Below, in pieces: positions 6,976 to 14,283 of a DNA stretch of 32,244 nucleotides. Below the pieces are notes generated by a model that saw only the letters and a program-made list of their open reading frames with translations, was not told the origin of the DNA and searched no databases. The position numbers were made by a program, and so were the translations under genes. The stretch is from CAYNYI01 sp964401455 (GTDB taxonomy: Bacteria > Fibrobacterota > OXYB2-FULL-49-7 > CAYNYI01), in contig CAYNYI010000018.1 in NCBI GenBank assembly GCA_964401455.1, positions 1 through 32,244 of the forward strand, given 5' to 3'. Within the stretch, counting starts at the first letter, position 1; each line of letters opens with the position of its first letter.

Positions 6976-7751
6976 CCTCCCAGAAAAGAAGTTAAGGGGC
7001 TTGACGCAGAAGCGTTCTTTTGTTTTTTCATGATTCCGGAAATAAAAGCCAGTCTTCCGGCTTTTACCGCGGAAGCAAATGCAAAAGCCATTGTCGGCGG
7101 GTCCTTTGATACGGCAATGGCGGTATTTACAAGCACCGCGTCAGCTCCCGCTTCCATCGCCGCGCAGGCGTCGGAAGGAGAACGGATCCCCGCGTCGACT
7201 ATAACCGGTATGGAGGCGTCCTTTATTATTATCGAAATAAGATTGAATGTGGAGAGCCCCATTCCCGAGCCTATAGGGGAACCAAGAGGCATAACCGCGG
7301 CGCAGCCGCATTCCTCCAGCCGTCTTGCCAGAACCGGGTCGGCGTTTATATAAGGAAGGACGATGAATTTTTCCTTAACGAGCATTTCTGCGGCTTTCAG
7401 GGTTTCTACCGGGTCCGGCATAAGGTGGGTCGGGTCCGGATGTATTTCAAGTTTCACGAAATCGGAACCGGAGGCCTCACGCCCCATCATCGCCGCGTAT
7501 AGAGCTTCTTCGGCGTTTCTTGCGCCGGAGGTATTCGGCACCAGGACAGCTCCGGATTCTGATATCGGTTTAAAAAGGTCATCGTCCGGGCTTTCGGGAT
7601 TGTACCGTTTAAGAGAAGCTGTTACCAATGAGGCACCGGAAGATTTTACCGACGCGGCCATAGATTCGGCCGATGGAAACTTACCCGTTCCCAGAAGAAG
7701 CCGCGAAGAGAACTCTCTTCCGCCTAGAATAAATTTATCTTTTTCCGCCAT
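6972..7751 (-). CDS. thiG: Thiazole synthase
   Basis: 259 residues from the ATG at 7751. A 282-residue extension would run into thiS and is rejected. ThiG builds thiazole phosphate from DXP, dehydroglycine and ThiS thiocarboxylate. Seen here are SRLLLGTGKF at the N-terminus, FVKLEIHPDP with the Schiff-base lysine region, VLPYINADPVLARRLEE, VMPLGSPIGSG and PVIVDAGIRSPSDA. The SLKRYNP segment replaces the more usual ALRR motif, a mild divergence. The start lies four bases after the thiS stop. Confidence 0.94.
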   Translation of the reverse strand: MAEKDKFILGGREFSSRLLLGTGKFPSAESMAASVKSSGASLVTASLKRYNPESPDDDLFKPISESGAVLVPNTSGARNAEEALYAAMMGREASGSDFVKLEIHPDPTHLMPDPVETLKAAEMLVKEKFIVLPYINADPVLARRLEECGCAAVMPLGSPIGSGMGLSTFNLISIIIKDASIPVIVDAGIRSPSDACAAMEAGADAVLVNTAIAVSKDPPTMAFAFASAVKAGRLAFISGIMKKQKNASASSPLTSFLGG

Positions 7752-7755
7752 AATA

Positions 7756-7959
7756 TCATCCGCCTCCGACAAAGACCATAATTTCCAGATTGTCTCCGTC
7801 ATTAAGAGTTGTTGTAACATGAAGATCTGAACGGATTATCTTTCCATTTACCGAAGCCGCGCAGCGTTCTGCCATAATACCGGAGTCGGTCAGGAATTTT
7901 CGGAGAGAAGTACCTTCTTCTGCTGTCCTGGTTTCTCCGTTAAACTTTATTTCTATCAT
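7756..7959 (-). CDS. thiS: Sulfur carrier protein ThiS
   Basis: 67 residues of ubiquitin-like fold, typical for ThiS. The C-terminus FVGGG supplies the glycine that is adenylated by ThiF and turned into a thiocarboxylate as sulfur donor to ThiG. The ATG at 7959 has GGAGG at the right distance and overlaps the thiF stop as ATGA; longer upstream starts would intrude into thiF. The central SVNGKIIRSD and DGDNLEIM segments fit the family. Confidence 0.93.
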   Translation of the reverse strand: MIEIKFNGETRTAEEGTSLRKFLTDSGIMAERCAASVNGKIIRSDLHVTTTLNDGDNLEIMVFVGGG

Positions 7960-8597
7960 GATTTTATTTCCTCCCTGCAATATCTGTAAATATTCTCGGC
8001 CATAACGGCGGCAGCGGCGCAAACCGAGGTGGTTATCGTTCCTTTGTCTTCAGCGGTTTCTCCATCACCCACAAGTGTGAGCCTTCCGCCGAAAAGCTCT
8101 CTTGTTGAAGTTAGCGCGGGGGTAAGCCTTCCCCCGATACCTGAAGCCGATACCGCCGGACATTGGAGGCTTGAGAGTATTGCTGCGACTATTTCCGACT
8201 TTGTCTCGGCCCTGTCGGTGCAGTCTGCAAAAACACGGCAGTCCTTGAAAATTTCAGCCGCGTTGCCTGAGCTTATTCTTTCCGTTACTGTTTTTATAGA
8301 GAGCCTTCCCGGAAAAACGGCATCAAGGTTTTTTTTAAGAGCATCTGTTTTATTCATTCCCTCCTGCGCGGCAAAGAAAAACTGTCTGTTCAGGTTTCCC
8401 GGGCAGACAATGTCGAAATCCGCGATAAGCAGGTTTTTAAATCCCATCCTGCAAAGGTGAAGCGCCAGGTTTGATCCGAGGCCGCCCCCGCCTGCGATTC
8501 CTATTAAAGAAGAGTACAGCCGGTCTTCCGGCGGGGCAAGTGCGGGCATGTTTGCCTTGAAAATGTTTTTTTCACCGCTTCCGGAGCAGTCTTGCAT
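7956..8597 (-). CDS. thiF: ThiS adenylyltransferase (ThiF, short form)
   Basis: 213 residues, the length of the shorter ThiF group without a C-terminal rhodanese or zinc extension. The nucleotide loop GGGGLGSN lies at about 36-43, followed by ADFDIVCPGNLNRQFFF, which holds the conserved Asp and the NLNRQ motif of E1-like enzymes, and CTDRAETKSEI. It activates the ThiS C-terminus with ATP. It is the first gene of the thi operon, divergent from ychF. The ATG at 8597 has no strong ribosome site; Met17 is an alternative. No thi-box or TPP riboswitch is visible in the 91-base leader region. Confidence 0.88.
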   Translation of the reverse strand: MQDCSGSGEKNIFKANMPALAPPEDRLYSSLIGIAGGGGLGSNLALHLCRMGFKNLLIADFDIVCPGNLNRQFFFAAQEGMNKTDALKKNLDAVFPGRLSIKTVTERISSGNAAEIFKDCRVFADCTDRAETKSEIVAAILSSLQCPAVSASGIGGRLTPALTSTRELFGGRLTLVGDGETAEDKGTITTSVCAAAAVMAENIYRYCREEIKS

Positions 8598-8598
8598 T

Positions 8599-8671
8599 GT
8601 ATGAGCCGATGTAAAGTATTAAATTACTCTTCGATTGATCCAGAATGAAATATAAAATATTTCGCTCATAC
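8599..8671. promoter_or_regulatory. Divergent thiF/ychF intergenic region with an 8-bp inverted repeat
   Basis: GTATGAGC at 8599-8606 and GCTCATAC at 8664-8671 are exact reverse complements bracketing the shared promoter region. The left half lies two bases upstream of the thiF start codon, and the right half seven bases upstream of the ychF GGAG site. The region between is AT-rich, with TATAAA at 8651 and no convincing -35. The pair may be a shared operator or chance. Confidence 0.35.
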
Positions 8672-8688
8672 GAAAAAAGGAGATAAGG

Positions 8689-9762
8689 TTGAAAATAGGC
8701 ATTATCGGTCTTCCGCAGTCCGGAAAAACAACCATATTCAACGCGCTTACCGGCATGAGCGCGGAAACAGGCATTACAGGAGTCCCCTCGGAAAATATTG
8801 CTTCGGTTAAGGTTCCGGATGAACGCCTAGATTGGCTTAATGAAAAATACCAACCTGCCAAATTCAGCCCTGCCGCTATAGATTATATGGACATAGCCGG
8901 CGCGATACAGGGCGAAACGGGGAAAAAAGAAGCCAATGAGGCGCTGAATAAAATGAGAGAGTCCGACGCCCTGCTTCAGGTTGTCAGATTTTTTGATAAT
9001 GATAATGTTCTTCATCCAAAGGACACTATAGATCCGGAGAGAGACTTTGAGGATATTAAAACCGAGCTTATATTCAGTGATCTTGATATAGCTGAGAAAA
9101 GGGCGGAGAAGCTCAGAAAAACAGTTACCGTAAAGGGACCCGATCAGCAGAAACAAAAAAACGAACTCGCTGTTCTGGAAAGAATTATAGAATGTCTTGG
9201 CGAAGGCGGTATGATTTCTGACCTGGAGCTTGCCGAGAATGAATCAAAAATGCTGCGCGGGTATTGTTTTTTGACCGAAAAACCGGTTATAACCATGCTG
9301 AATGTGGACGAAACGCGTCTTAAAAATCCTGACTCTTACAGGGGTTTTACAGAGAAGCATGAGAATGTATTTATCGTATCGGCGGATGTTGAAATGGAAA
9401 TATCAAGACTTGAGGATGAAGACAAGGCGGTCTTTCTTGAGGATCTTGGTATAGAGGAGCCGGCGAGCACAAGACTTATAAAAGCATGCTATGAAATGCT
9501 CGGATTGGTTTCATTTTTTACATGCGGAGAGGACGAGGTAAAAGCCTGGACCGTTAACCGCGGCGACACGGCTGTTAGGGCCGCTTCAAAGATACACAGT
9601 GATATCGCGAGAGGTTTTATAAGGGCGGAAATAATGGCTTTTGATGACTTGAAAGAAGCAGGGTCCGAGAAGGAGCTTAGAAATAAGGGGTTACAGAGGC
9701 TTGAGGGTAAGGAGTATGTCGTCAAGGACGGAGATATTGCCCACTTCAAGTTTAATGTCTGA
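8689..9762 (+). CDS. ychF: Obg-family ATPase YchF
   Basis: 357 residues, normal for YchF (363 in E. coli). The P-loop GLPQSGKTT is at 7-15, the G3-like DYMDIAG at about 65-71, the specificity loop TMLNVDE near 204-210 and a C-terminal TGS-like domain ending EYVVKDGDIAHFKFNV. YchF prefers ATP over GTP and binds ribosomes. The start is TTG with GGAG at 8679-8682, six bases upstream. The G-domain is more divergent than usual (VVRFFDND in place of VVRCF). It is a monocistronic plus-strand gene between two minus-strand units. Confidence 0.93.
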   Translation: MKIGIIGLPQSGKTTIFNALTGMSAETGITGVPSENIASVKVPDERLDWLNEKYQPAKFSPAAIDYMDIAGAIQGETGKKEANEALNKMRESDALLQVVRFFDNDNVLHPKDTIDPERDFEDIKTELIFSDLDIAEKRAEKLRKTVTVKGPDQQKQKNELAVLERIIECLGEGGMISDLELAENESKMLRGYCFLTEKPVITMLNVDETRLKNPDSYRGFTEKHENVFIVSADVEMEISRLEDEDKAVFLEDLGIEEPASTRLIKACYEMLGLVSFFTCGEDEVKAWTVNRGDTAVRAASKIHSDIARGFIRAEIMAFDDLKEAGSEKELRNKGLQRLEGKEYVVKDGDIAHFKFNV

Positions 9763-9770
9763 AAATGCAA

Positions 9771-10130
9771 TCAGGTGGAGATTGTATTGATCAGACATTC
9801 AAAATCAATCGGTTTTGATATTACCTTTTCGGCCCCGAGCAGCTTCATTTGCGCTATCGCCTGCTCATTTTCAACGTAACCCGTAATTCCGATCAGCCTC
9901 TTTTCCTTAAGAAGGCCTTTATCTTTGAGTTCGCGTGTGAGTTCCATTCCGGTCATCCCCGGCATATTCAAATCCACGATCATGATGTCCGGCATAAATT
10001 CTTTTACTTTTTTTTCCGCGTTGTCCGCCTTACTCAGTGTCTCGACTTTATAGGCAGGGAAGTTCCTGAGGAGGTATATCTGTATTACTTCCAGAAAATC
10101 CAGTTCATCATCTATTATAAGGACGTTATT
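9771..10130 (-). pseudogene. Receiver half of an HTH-receiver protein, cut off by an in-frame TAA
   Basis: A complete CheY-like receiver of about 118 residues: VLIIDDELDF near the start, phosphoacceptor Asp in IVDLNMPGM, the Thr position in GITGYV, and Lys in ISKPID. It reads in the same frame as the HTH gene just upstream, separated only by the TAA at 10131-10133 (AVW-stop-NNVLIIDDE). There is no ATG, GTG or TTG between that TAA and VLIIDDE; the first ATG, at 9995, would start inside the domain and drop the acidic pair. HTH-plus-receiver fusions of this order are a known architecture, so a single nonsense mutation (possibly AAA to TAA) explains the split. Recoding or a sequencing error are alternatives. 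Confidence 0.72.
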
Positions 10131-10331
10131 TTACCAAACGGCCCCGGGGAGAGCGTTTGATTCTATTCCCTGGTTTTTTAAAAAAGTAGCAAGAACCTCC
10201 CACTCCACAATGAGTTTCCCCGAAGGGGTATTAAAAGATTTCAGCATGCTTCCGGAAAGCCACTCTTGGCTTTTTTCCTGGGATATGCCGGTCATTTCGG
10301 TGATCTTTTCAGGTGAAAGAGGTTTTTGCAT
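10131..10331 (-). CDS. Excisionase/MerR-type helix-turn-helix protein, N-terminal half of a split regulator
   Basis: 66 residues. LSPEKITEMTGISQEKSQEWL is a winged helix-turn-helix of the excisionase type, followed by KSFNTPSGKLIVEWEVLATFL, the wing and helix usual in such domains (compare the F-TPGG-R pattern of relatives). It ends in TAA exactly where a linker to the following receiver domain would be, and the frame continues into that domain. It may still be translated as a short DNA-binding protein without phosphorylation control. It diverges from the receiver-kinase gene at 10411, a likely signalling partner. A GGA run lies about 12 bases before the ATG. Confidence 0.6.
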   Translation of the reverse strand: MQKPLSPEKITEMTGISQEKSQEWLSGSMLKSFNTPSGKLIVEWEVLATFLKNQGIESNALPGAVW

Positions 10332-10346
10332 ATTTGTGCTTGTTCC

Positions 10347-10376
10347 TTTACTAAATGTATATTAATCAATTATAAT
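10347..10376 (+). promoter_or_regulatory. Promoter candidate for the receiver-kinase gene
   Basis: TATAAT at 10371-10376 is a perfect -10 box, with TTTACT 18 bases upstream as a weak -35. The start codon is 34 bases downstream of the box. Confidence 0.45.
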
Positions 10377-10410
10377 TAAATATGACTGTTGCCGGAGCAA
10401 ATTTTTTATC

Positions 10411-11577
10411 ATGAATATTCTTATAATAGAAGACGAAAAGATACTGGGTGACCTTCTTGCCTCCTTTTTCAGGAAAAAGGGGCACAGTGTAGATTGCGCC
10501 GTCAACGGAGATGACGGAGTCAGGCTTTTCAACAACTCTAAACGCGATGTCGTGCTTCTTGACATAATGATGCCCAAGCTGAACGGGATTGAGGTTCTGA
10601 AGGAAATAAAGACCAAAGATCCTCTCACCGAAGTAATAATGATAACAGGAAATGAAAGTATTGAAACCGCCATTGAGGCTGTCAAATATTCGGCTTTCGC
10701 CTATATTCGCAAACCTTTTAAAATCAGTGATATTAATAACTGGGTTAATATCGCTTTCGAGAAAAAGTCTCTCGCGGAAAGGAATATTGAATATCAGAAA
10801 GAGCAGGACTCTCTCATCAGCAAACTCCAGAGCAAATCAGAGGAGCTGAAAAAGGCCAATGAGGAACTGCGTACTTTTGATCAGATGAAAAACGATCTCC
10901 TTTCAAATGTCAGTCATGAGCTCAGAACTCCGCTTGTATCAATTAAGGGATATACCGAGATAATCTATAATGAAATGATGGGTGGAATTTCTGAAGAATA
11001 CAAAAAGTACCTCGGAATAAGTCTCAATAATATTGATAAACTGATAAAACTGATAGATAGCCTTCTGGATTATTCAAGGATCATCAGAGACAAGAAATCC
11101 ACACTGGAAATTTCCGGGTTTATGCTTAGAGATCTGATTACGGACATCAGAAATACGGTAGCGCCGGAATTTGAAAGTAAAGGTATTTCGCTGAGTATTG
11201 AGGGAGGAGAAAAGGAAATAATCGAAGCCGACCGCGACAGGCTTTCACAGCTTTTCTTAAACCTTCTTTCCAATGCCTTGAAATTTTCACCGAAAGGGGA
11301 AGCGGTCGAACTTATTGTCGATTCTTCCGGGAATGATCTTTTTATTACTGTCCGTGACAGAGGAATAGGCATTGACCCCAAATATCATAAAAAAATCTTT
11401 ACCCATTTTTATCAGATTGATTCTTCCTCGACGCGGAAGTATTCCGGCACAGGTATAGGCCTTTCGATTGTAAAGGAAATCGCGGAGCTGCACGGAGGCT
11501 CCGTTTCGGTAAAGAGTGTGCCAGAAGAAGGCGCTGAGTTTGGAATTTCAATTCCGGTCGTAAAAGAGCGGAAATAA
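10411..11577 (+). CDS. Soluble receiver-histidine kinase hybrid
   Basis: 388 residues, no membrane segment. An N-terminal receiver (acidic IIEDE, phosphoacceptor D51 in LLDIMMP, K101 in RKPFK) is followed by a coiled coil at about 120-160, then a HisKA domain with H169 in NVSHELRTPL, and an ATPase with N-box LFLNLLSNALKFS (281-293), G1 DRGIGI (316-321) and G2 GTGIGLSIV (346-354). The receiver-first layout suggests a phosphorelay intermediate that responds to another kinase and passes phosphate on. The divergent HTH-receiver protein is an attractive target. GGAG at 10394-10397 is 13 bases from the ATG, longer than ideal. A small membrane-protein gene follows after 14 bases. Confidence 0.9.
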   Translation: MNILIIEDEKILGDLLASFFRKKGHSVDCAVNGDDGVRLFNNSKRDVVLLDIMMPKLNGIEVLKEIKTKDPLTEVIMITGNESIETAIEAVKYSAFAYIRKPFKISDINNWVNIAFEKKSLAERNIEYQKEQDSLISKLQSKSEELKKANEELRTFDQMKNDLLSNVSHELRTPLVSIKGYTEIIYNEMMGGISEEYKKYLGISLNNIDKLIKLIDSLLDYSRIIRDKKSTLEISGFMLRDLITDIRNTVAPEFESKGISLSIEGGEKEIIEADRDRLSQLFLNLLSNALKFSPKGEAVELIVDSSGNDLFITVRDRGIGIDPKYHKKIFTHFYQIDSSSTRKYSGTGIGLSIVKEIAELHGGSVSVKSVPEEGAEFGISIPVVKERK

Positions 11578-11591
11578 TTGGAGGCGACTAA

Positions 11592-11765
11592 ATGATTTCA
11601 GGATTTGTAAAGTTAGTATTTTTTCTCGCTGTTTTTTATCTTCTCATTAAGCTTTTAACAGACGGGATATTCCGCTACCTTATGGAAAAGGACAGGCGTG
11701 AACACGAAAAAAGAATGGACAATAAGGGGCACGAAGTAGAGGACGCCGATTTTAAGGAACTTTGA
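11592..11765 (+). CDS. Small single-pass membrane protein, 57 residues
   Basis: The ATG has a strong GGAGG at 11580-11584, seven bases upstream, and lies 14 bases after the kinase stop, so it is very likely translated from the same message. Residues 4-27 form one hydrophobic helix (FVKLVFFLAVFYLLIKLL). The rest is a charged tail with RREHEKR and a C-terminal GHEVEDADFKEL. I do not recognise a family with certainty; the layout recalls small DUF4834-like proteins. It could anchor or modulate the soluble kinase upstream, which is inference from position. Confidence 0.75.
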   Translation: MISGFVKLVFFLAVFYLLIKLLTDGIFRYLMEKDRREHEKRMDNKGHEVEDADFKEL

Positions 11766-11776
11766 GTCCGGACTTT

Positions 11777-12634
11777 CTACCACTCGCCGGCCAGTTCGAC
11801 TTCTGTTTCCAGCATTATCCCTGTTTTTTCATAGACTTTATTTCTTACATAATCTATGACCGATTTTATATCTGATGAAGATGCTCCGTCTTTGTTGACT
11901 ATAAAATTTGAGTGTTTTTCGGATACGCAGGCGCCGTTGATGCAGAAGCCTTTTAGACCGGTCTCCTCAATAAGTTTTCCGGCGTAGTTACCCGCGGGTC
12001 TTTTAAATACCGAGCCGCAGCTGGGATAGTTTAGAGGTTGTTTTTCTCTCCGCAAAGAAAGGCATTCCAAAGCGGTCCGGGACAGCTTTTCGGGATCTTC
12101 GTGTGTGAGATTGAAACCCGCATATAATATCGGCAGTTTCTCCGATGAGAAGAGGCTTTTCCTGTATTCCATTTCGCATTCTTCCGCCTTAAAAATTTTA
12201 ATGCTGCCGTCAGGCATAAGTGCCGCCGCTTCTTTCAGCGAATCTTTAATTTCTGTGCCATAGGCTCCGGCATTCATATATACCGCTCCGCCTACTGTTC
12301 CGGGAACGCCGGAAAGTCTTTCGAGGCCTCCGAGGCCTTTTTTTATGCAGAAGTTTATGAATTCTTTAAGGCATTCTCCGGCAAAGACTTTTCCGGGTGC
12401 TTCGGCAAATATCCCTTCTCCCTTCATTCTTATAATTGCGCCGCGGAATCCGCGGTCAGAAAAAAGAATGTTGCTTGCCCGGCCTATTATCTTAAAAGGG
12501 ATATTCCGGCCGGAGCATTCATTTACTGCCTGTAAAGTTTCCCCGGTGTTTTTCACCTCATAATAAAAATCCGCCGGTCCGCCGGTCCGATAGGAAGAAA
12601 CAGAAGAAAGAGGAAAATCCTTATGCTTTTTCAA
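11777..12634 (-). CDS. murB: UDP-N-acetylenolpyruvoylglucosamine reductase
   Basis: 285 residues, the length of type II MurB. The FAD-binding parts are SSYRTGGPADFYYEV, IGRASNILFSDRGF and SGVPGTVGGAVYMNAGAYG. Catalytic elements are the YRKSLF tyrosine-arginine segment, the proton-donor serine in CGSVFKRP, and the C-terminal glutamate in LETEVELAGEW. It reduces the enolpyruvyl group to give UDP-MurNAc in peptidoglycan synthesis. The start is TTG, overlapping the end of the upstream HD-GYP gene by 14 bases; no other start exists before the essential YRTGG. The pairing with an HD-GYP gene is probably only transcriptional. Confidence 0.93.
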   Translation of the reverse strand: MKKHKDFPLSSVSSYRTGGPADFYYEVKNTGETLQAVNECSGRNIPFKIIGRASNILFSDRGFRGAIIRMKGEGIFAEAPGKVFAGECLKEFINFCIKKGLGGLERLSGVPGTVGGAVYMNAGAYGTEIKDSLKEAAALMPDGSIKIFKAEECEMEYRKSLFSSEKLPILYAGFNLTHEDPEKLSRTALECLSLRREKQPLNYPSCGSVFKRPAGNYAGKLIEETGLKGFCINGACVSEKHSNFIVNKDGASSSDIKSVIDYVRNKVYEKTGIMLETEVELAGEW

Positions 12635-13925
12635 ACAGCCCGTTTCCTTTTTTAAATATTTCTGCGGAAATAAATAAGTCGACTACATTGCTGTCAAGTT
12701 TGCCGGCAGCGGCTTCTTCTTTGAGAATTATGACGGCTTTTTCCGGGGATGCCGGCCTACGGTATGGCCTGTTGTCGGCTGTCAAGGCGTCATAAACGTC
12801 AGACACGGCTATTATTCTGGCTTGAAGGGGGATCTCTCTGCTTTTTAATCCGTATGGGTAACCGCTGCCGTCCATTTTCTCATGGTGGAGCGCCGCTATT
12901 CTGGCGATTTTTTTCATTTTCCTGTCCCAGGGTATCCTGCTTAATATTTCCTCGGTATGAAAAGCGTGCTGACAGGCGTCTGTTTTTTCGTCATCGGTAA
13001 GGTTGCCGTGTTCTACGGAAAGAGCCAGGAATTCCTCACGGGTGAGGTATGAACGGCTGTGGTTTTTACTCTTATACTTACGGCTGAATATTTCCACGAG
13101 TGTTTCGAGCTGTTTGCCTGTAAGTTTTTCAGCGGTGTTTATTGATTTAATAAAACGCATATAGTTGTCTATTTCGCGGCGGCTGGTTTTCTTTTCCCGC
13201 GGAGATATTTCCGAGTCATTTATAATGTGTTTTATAAAGTCAAATCTCTCGAAGACGGTTTTTAGCGAATTTTCGGAAAGCCGCTGTCTTTTGTGGAGTA
13301 TGCGGTCTCCCATTCCTATTTTTCCTATATCGTGAAGAAGAGACGCATAACGCAGCTGGCGCAGCTCCAGGTCGGAAAAAAATACGTCCGAAAAGGGACC
13401 TTCACGGCAGGAGTTGATCTCCGAAGCTGTTGAAAGAGAATAGCGCATTACCCTTCGGCTGTGCCCCGAGGTATATGCGTCACGTGCCTCAAGGGAGGCA
13501 AGCGCGGACTCCACAAAGCCCTCAAAAGTTATTTCGAGTTCTTTTTTGAATTTTAGATGTGTATCATTGTAATGGTTGTCGATCCACTCAAGGTTCCGGC
13601 AGAAAGAAAAGGCGTGTTTCTCATTGAGAGGAGGCTGAATTACACCAAGACTGTGGTTTGCTTTTCTGTTTTCGGACTCATGGAACTGGTATACCGGAAT
13701 ATGGGTCAAACCGATTTCCGTGAGTAGAGAGTTAATTTTCTTTTCTCTGTATGCTGTGTATTTCTCGAAATGAATTACGGCCGCGATGTATTTCTCAAAA
13801 CTGTCTATTCCGAGGTCCCGAAAAGGAACAAATATTACATCAAAGCCGAAGCGGAACAAATGCGCGGCAAACCCCATTACGGATTTATCCGGTGAAGAAA
13901 CAATAAATATTATGTTTTTTTTCAT
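12621..13925 (-). CDS. HD-GYP domain protein, probable cyclic-di-GMP phosphodiesterase
   Basis: 434 residues. Residues 1-110 look like a degenerate receiver or unknown sensor. The HD-GYP domain carries ARDAYTSGHSRRV, LLHDIGKIGM (HD pair), H-H-E in ALHHEKMDGSGYPYGL (the GYP signature) and DVYDALTADNRPYR. Metal ligands are complete, so activity is expected. The stretch between HDIGK and the HHE motif is unusually long, about 135 residues, with several charged helices absent from minimal HD-GYP domains. A TATAAT lies just upstream and no Shine-Dalgarno is visible before the ATG. It is followed by murB with overlap. Confidence 0.88.
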   Translation of the reverse strand: MKKNIIFIVSSPDKSVMGFAAHLFRFGFDVIFVPFRDLGIDSFEKYIAAVIHFEKYTAYREKKINSLLTEIGLTHIPVYQFHESENRKANHSLGVIQPPLNEKHAFSFCRNLEWIDNHYNDTHLKFKKELEITFEGFVESALASLEARDAYTSGHSRRVMRYSLSTASEINSCREGPFSDVFFSDLELRQLRYASLLHDIGKIGMGDRILHKRQRLSENSLKTVFERFDFIKHIINDSEISPREKKTSRREIDNYMRFIKSINTAEKLTGKQLETLVEIFSRKYKSKNHSRSYLTREEFLALSVEHGNLTDDEKTDACQHAFHTEEILSRIPWDRKMKKIARIAALHHEKMDGSGYPYGLKSREIPLQARIIAVSDVYDALTADNRPYRRPASPEKAVIILKEEAAAGKLDSNVVDLFISAEIFKKGNGLFEKA

Positions 13926-13936
13926 CGGCGCGGCCC

Positions 13937-13942
13937 ATTATA
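13937..13942 (-). promoter_or_regulatory. -10 box of the HD-GYP gene
   Basis: A perfect TATAAT on the minus strand, ending 11 bases before the ATG at 13925. The leader would be only about five bases with no ribosome site, suggesting leaderless or near-leaderless translation. The -35 would fall inside the adjacent terminator stem. Confidence 0.4.
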
Positions 13943-13950
13943 ATTAAATA

Positions 13951-13982
13951 AAAGAGGCGGTCCTTATAAGAACCGCCTCTTT
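13951..13982 (-). terminator. Intrinsic terminator of the ferredoxin gene
   Basis: AAAGAGGCGGT and its exact reverse complement form an 11-bp stem with a 10-base loop. On the minus strand it is followed by TTATTTAATT after the U-rich arm end. It ends transcription 28 bases after the ferredoxin stop. On the plus strand the arm ends in TTTCTG, so it works poorly there. Confidence 0.85.
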
Positions 13983-14010
13983 CTGATTCAATGTCTCCGA
14001 AAAAGGACCC

Positions 14011-14181
14011 TTAGGCGGGGTTAATAGCTTCGGAAGGGCATACGTCAACACATGCGCCGCAGTCTGTGCACTTATCGGCGATTATTTCATATTTAGGGTC
14101 ACCTTCTTTAATAGCTTCTGAAGGACATTCGTCCATGCAGGCGCCGCATGCGGTACAGTTGTCATTAATTACGTGGGCCAT
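14011..14181 (-). CDS. 2[4Fe-4S] ferredoxin
   Basis: 56 residues with two classic cluster motifs, CTACGACMDECP and CTDCGACVDVCP, each followed by SEAI. This is the small clostridial-type ferredoxin, a low-potential cytoplasmic electron carrier. The ATG has GGAGG six to ten bases upstream. It lies alone between the ABC-transporter operon end and a strong terminator. It could supply electrons for corrinoid reactivation or other anaerobic reactions nearby, but nothing in the sequence ties it to one partner. Confidence 0.95.
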   Translation of the reverse strand: MAHVINDNCTACGACMDECPSEAIKEGDPKYEIIADKCTDCGACVDVCPSEAINPA

Positions 14182-14208
14182 TTTAACCTCCTGTTTTATT
14201 AAGTAACA

Positions 14209-14224
14209 GGGACCTCCGGGTCCC
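14209..14224 (-). terminator. GC-rich hairpin between the ABC operon and the ferredoxin gene
   Basis: GGGACC-TCCG-GGTCCC forms a 6-bp stem with a 4-base loop, 60 bases beyond the binding-protein stop. No U-tract follows on the minus strand (TGTTACTT), so it may be a pause or processing site in the ferredoxin leader rather than a terminator. Confidence 0.35.
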
Positions 14225-14283
14225 GAAAAGAAACTAAAAAATTCTACATCCCGTTTTCCAGAATGTCGGAGAAATAATAATAT

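Noticed and set aside
8598..8688. TPP riboswitch ahead of thiF
   Set aside because: The region is short and lacks the CTGAGA and ACC-TGATCTGG-type conserved segments on the minus strand.
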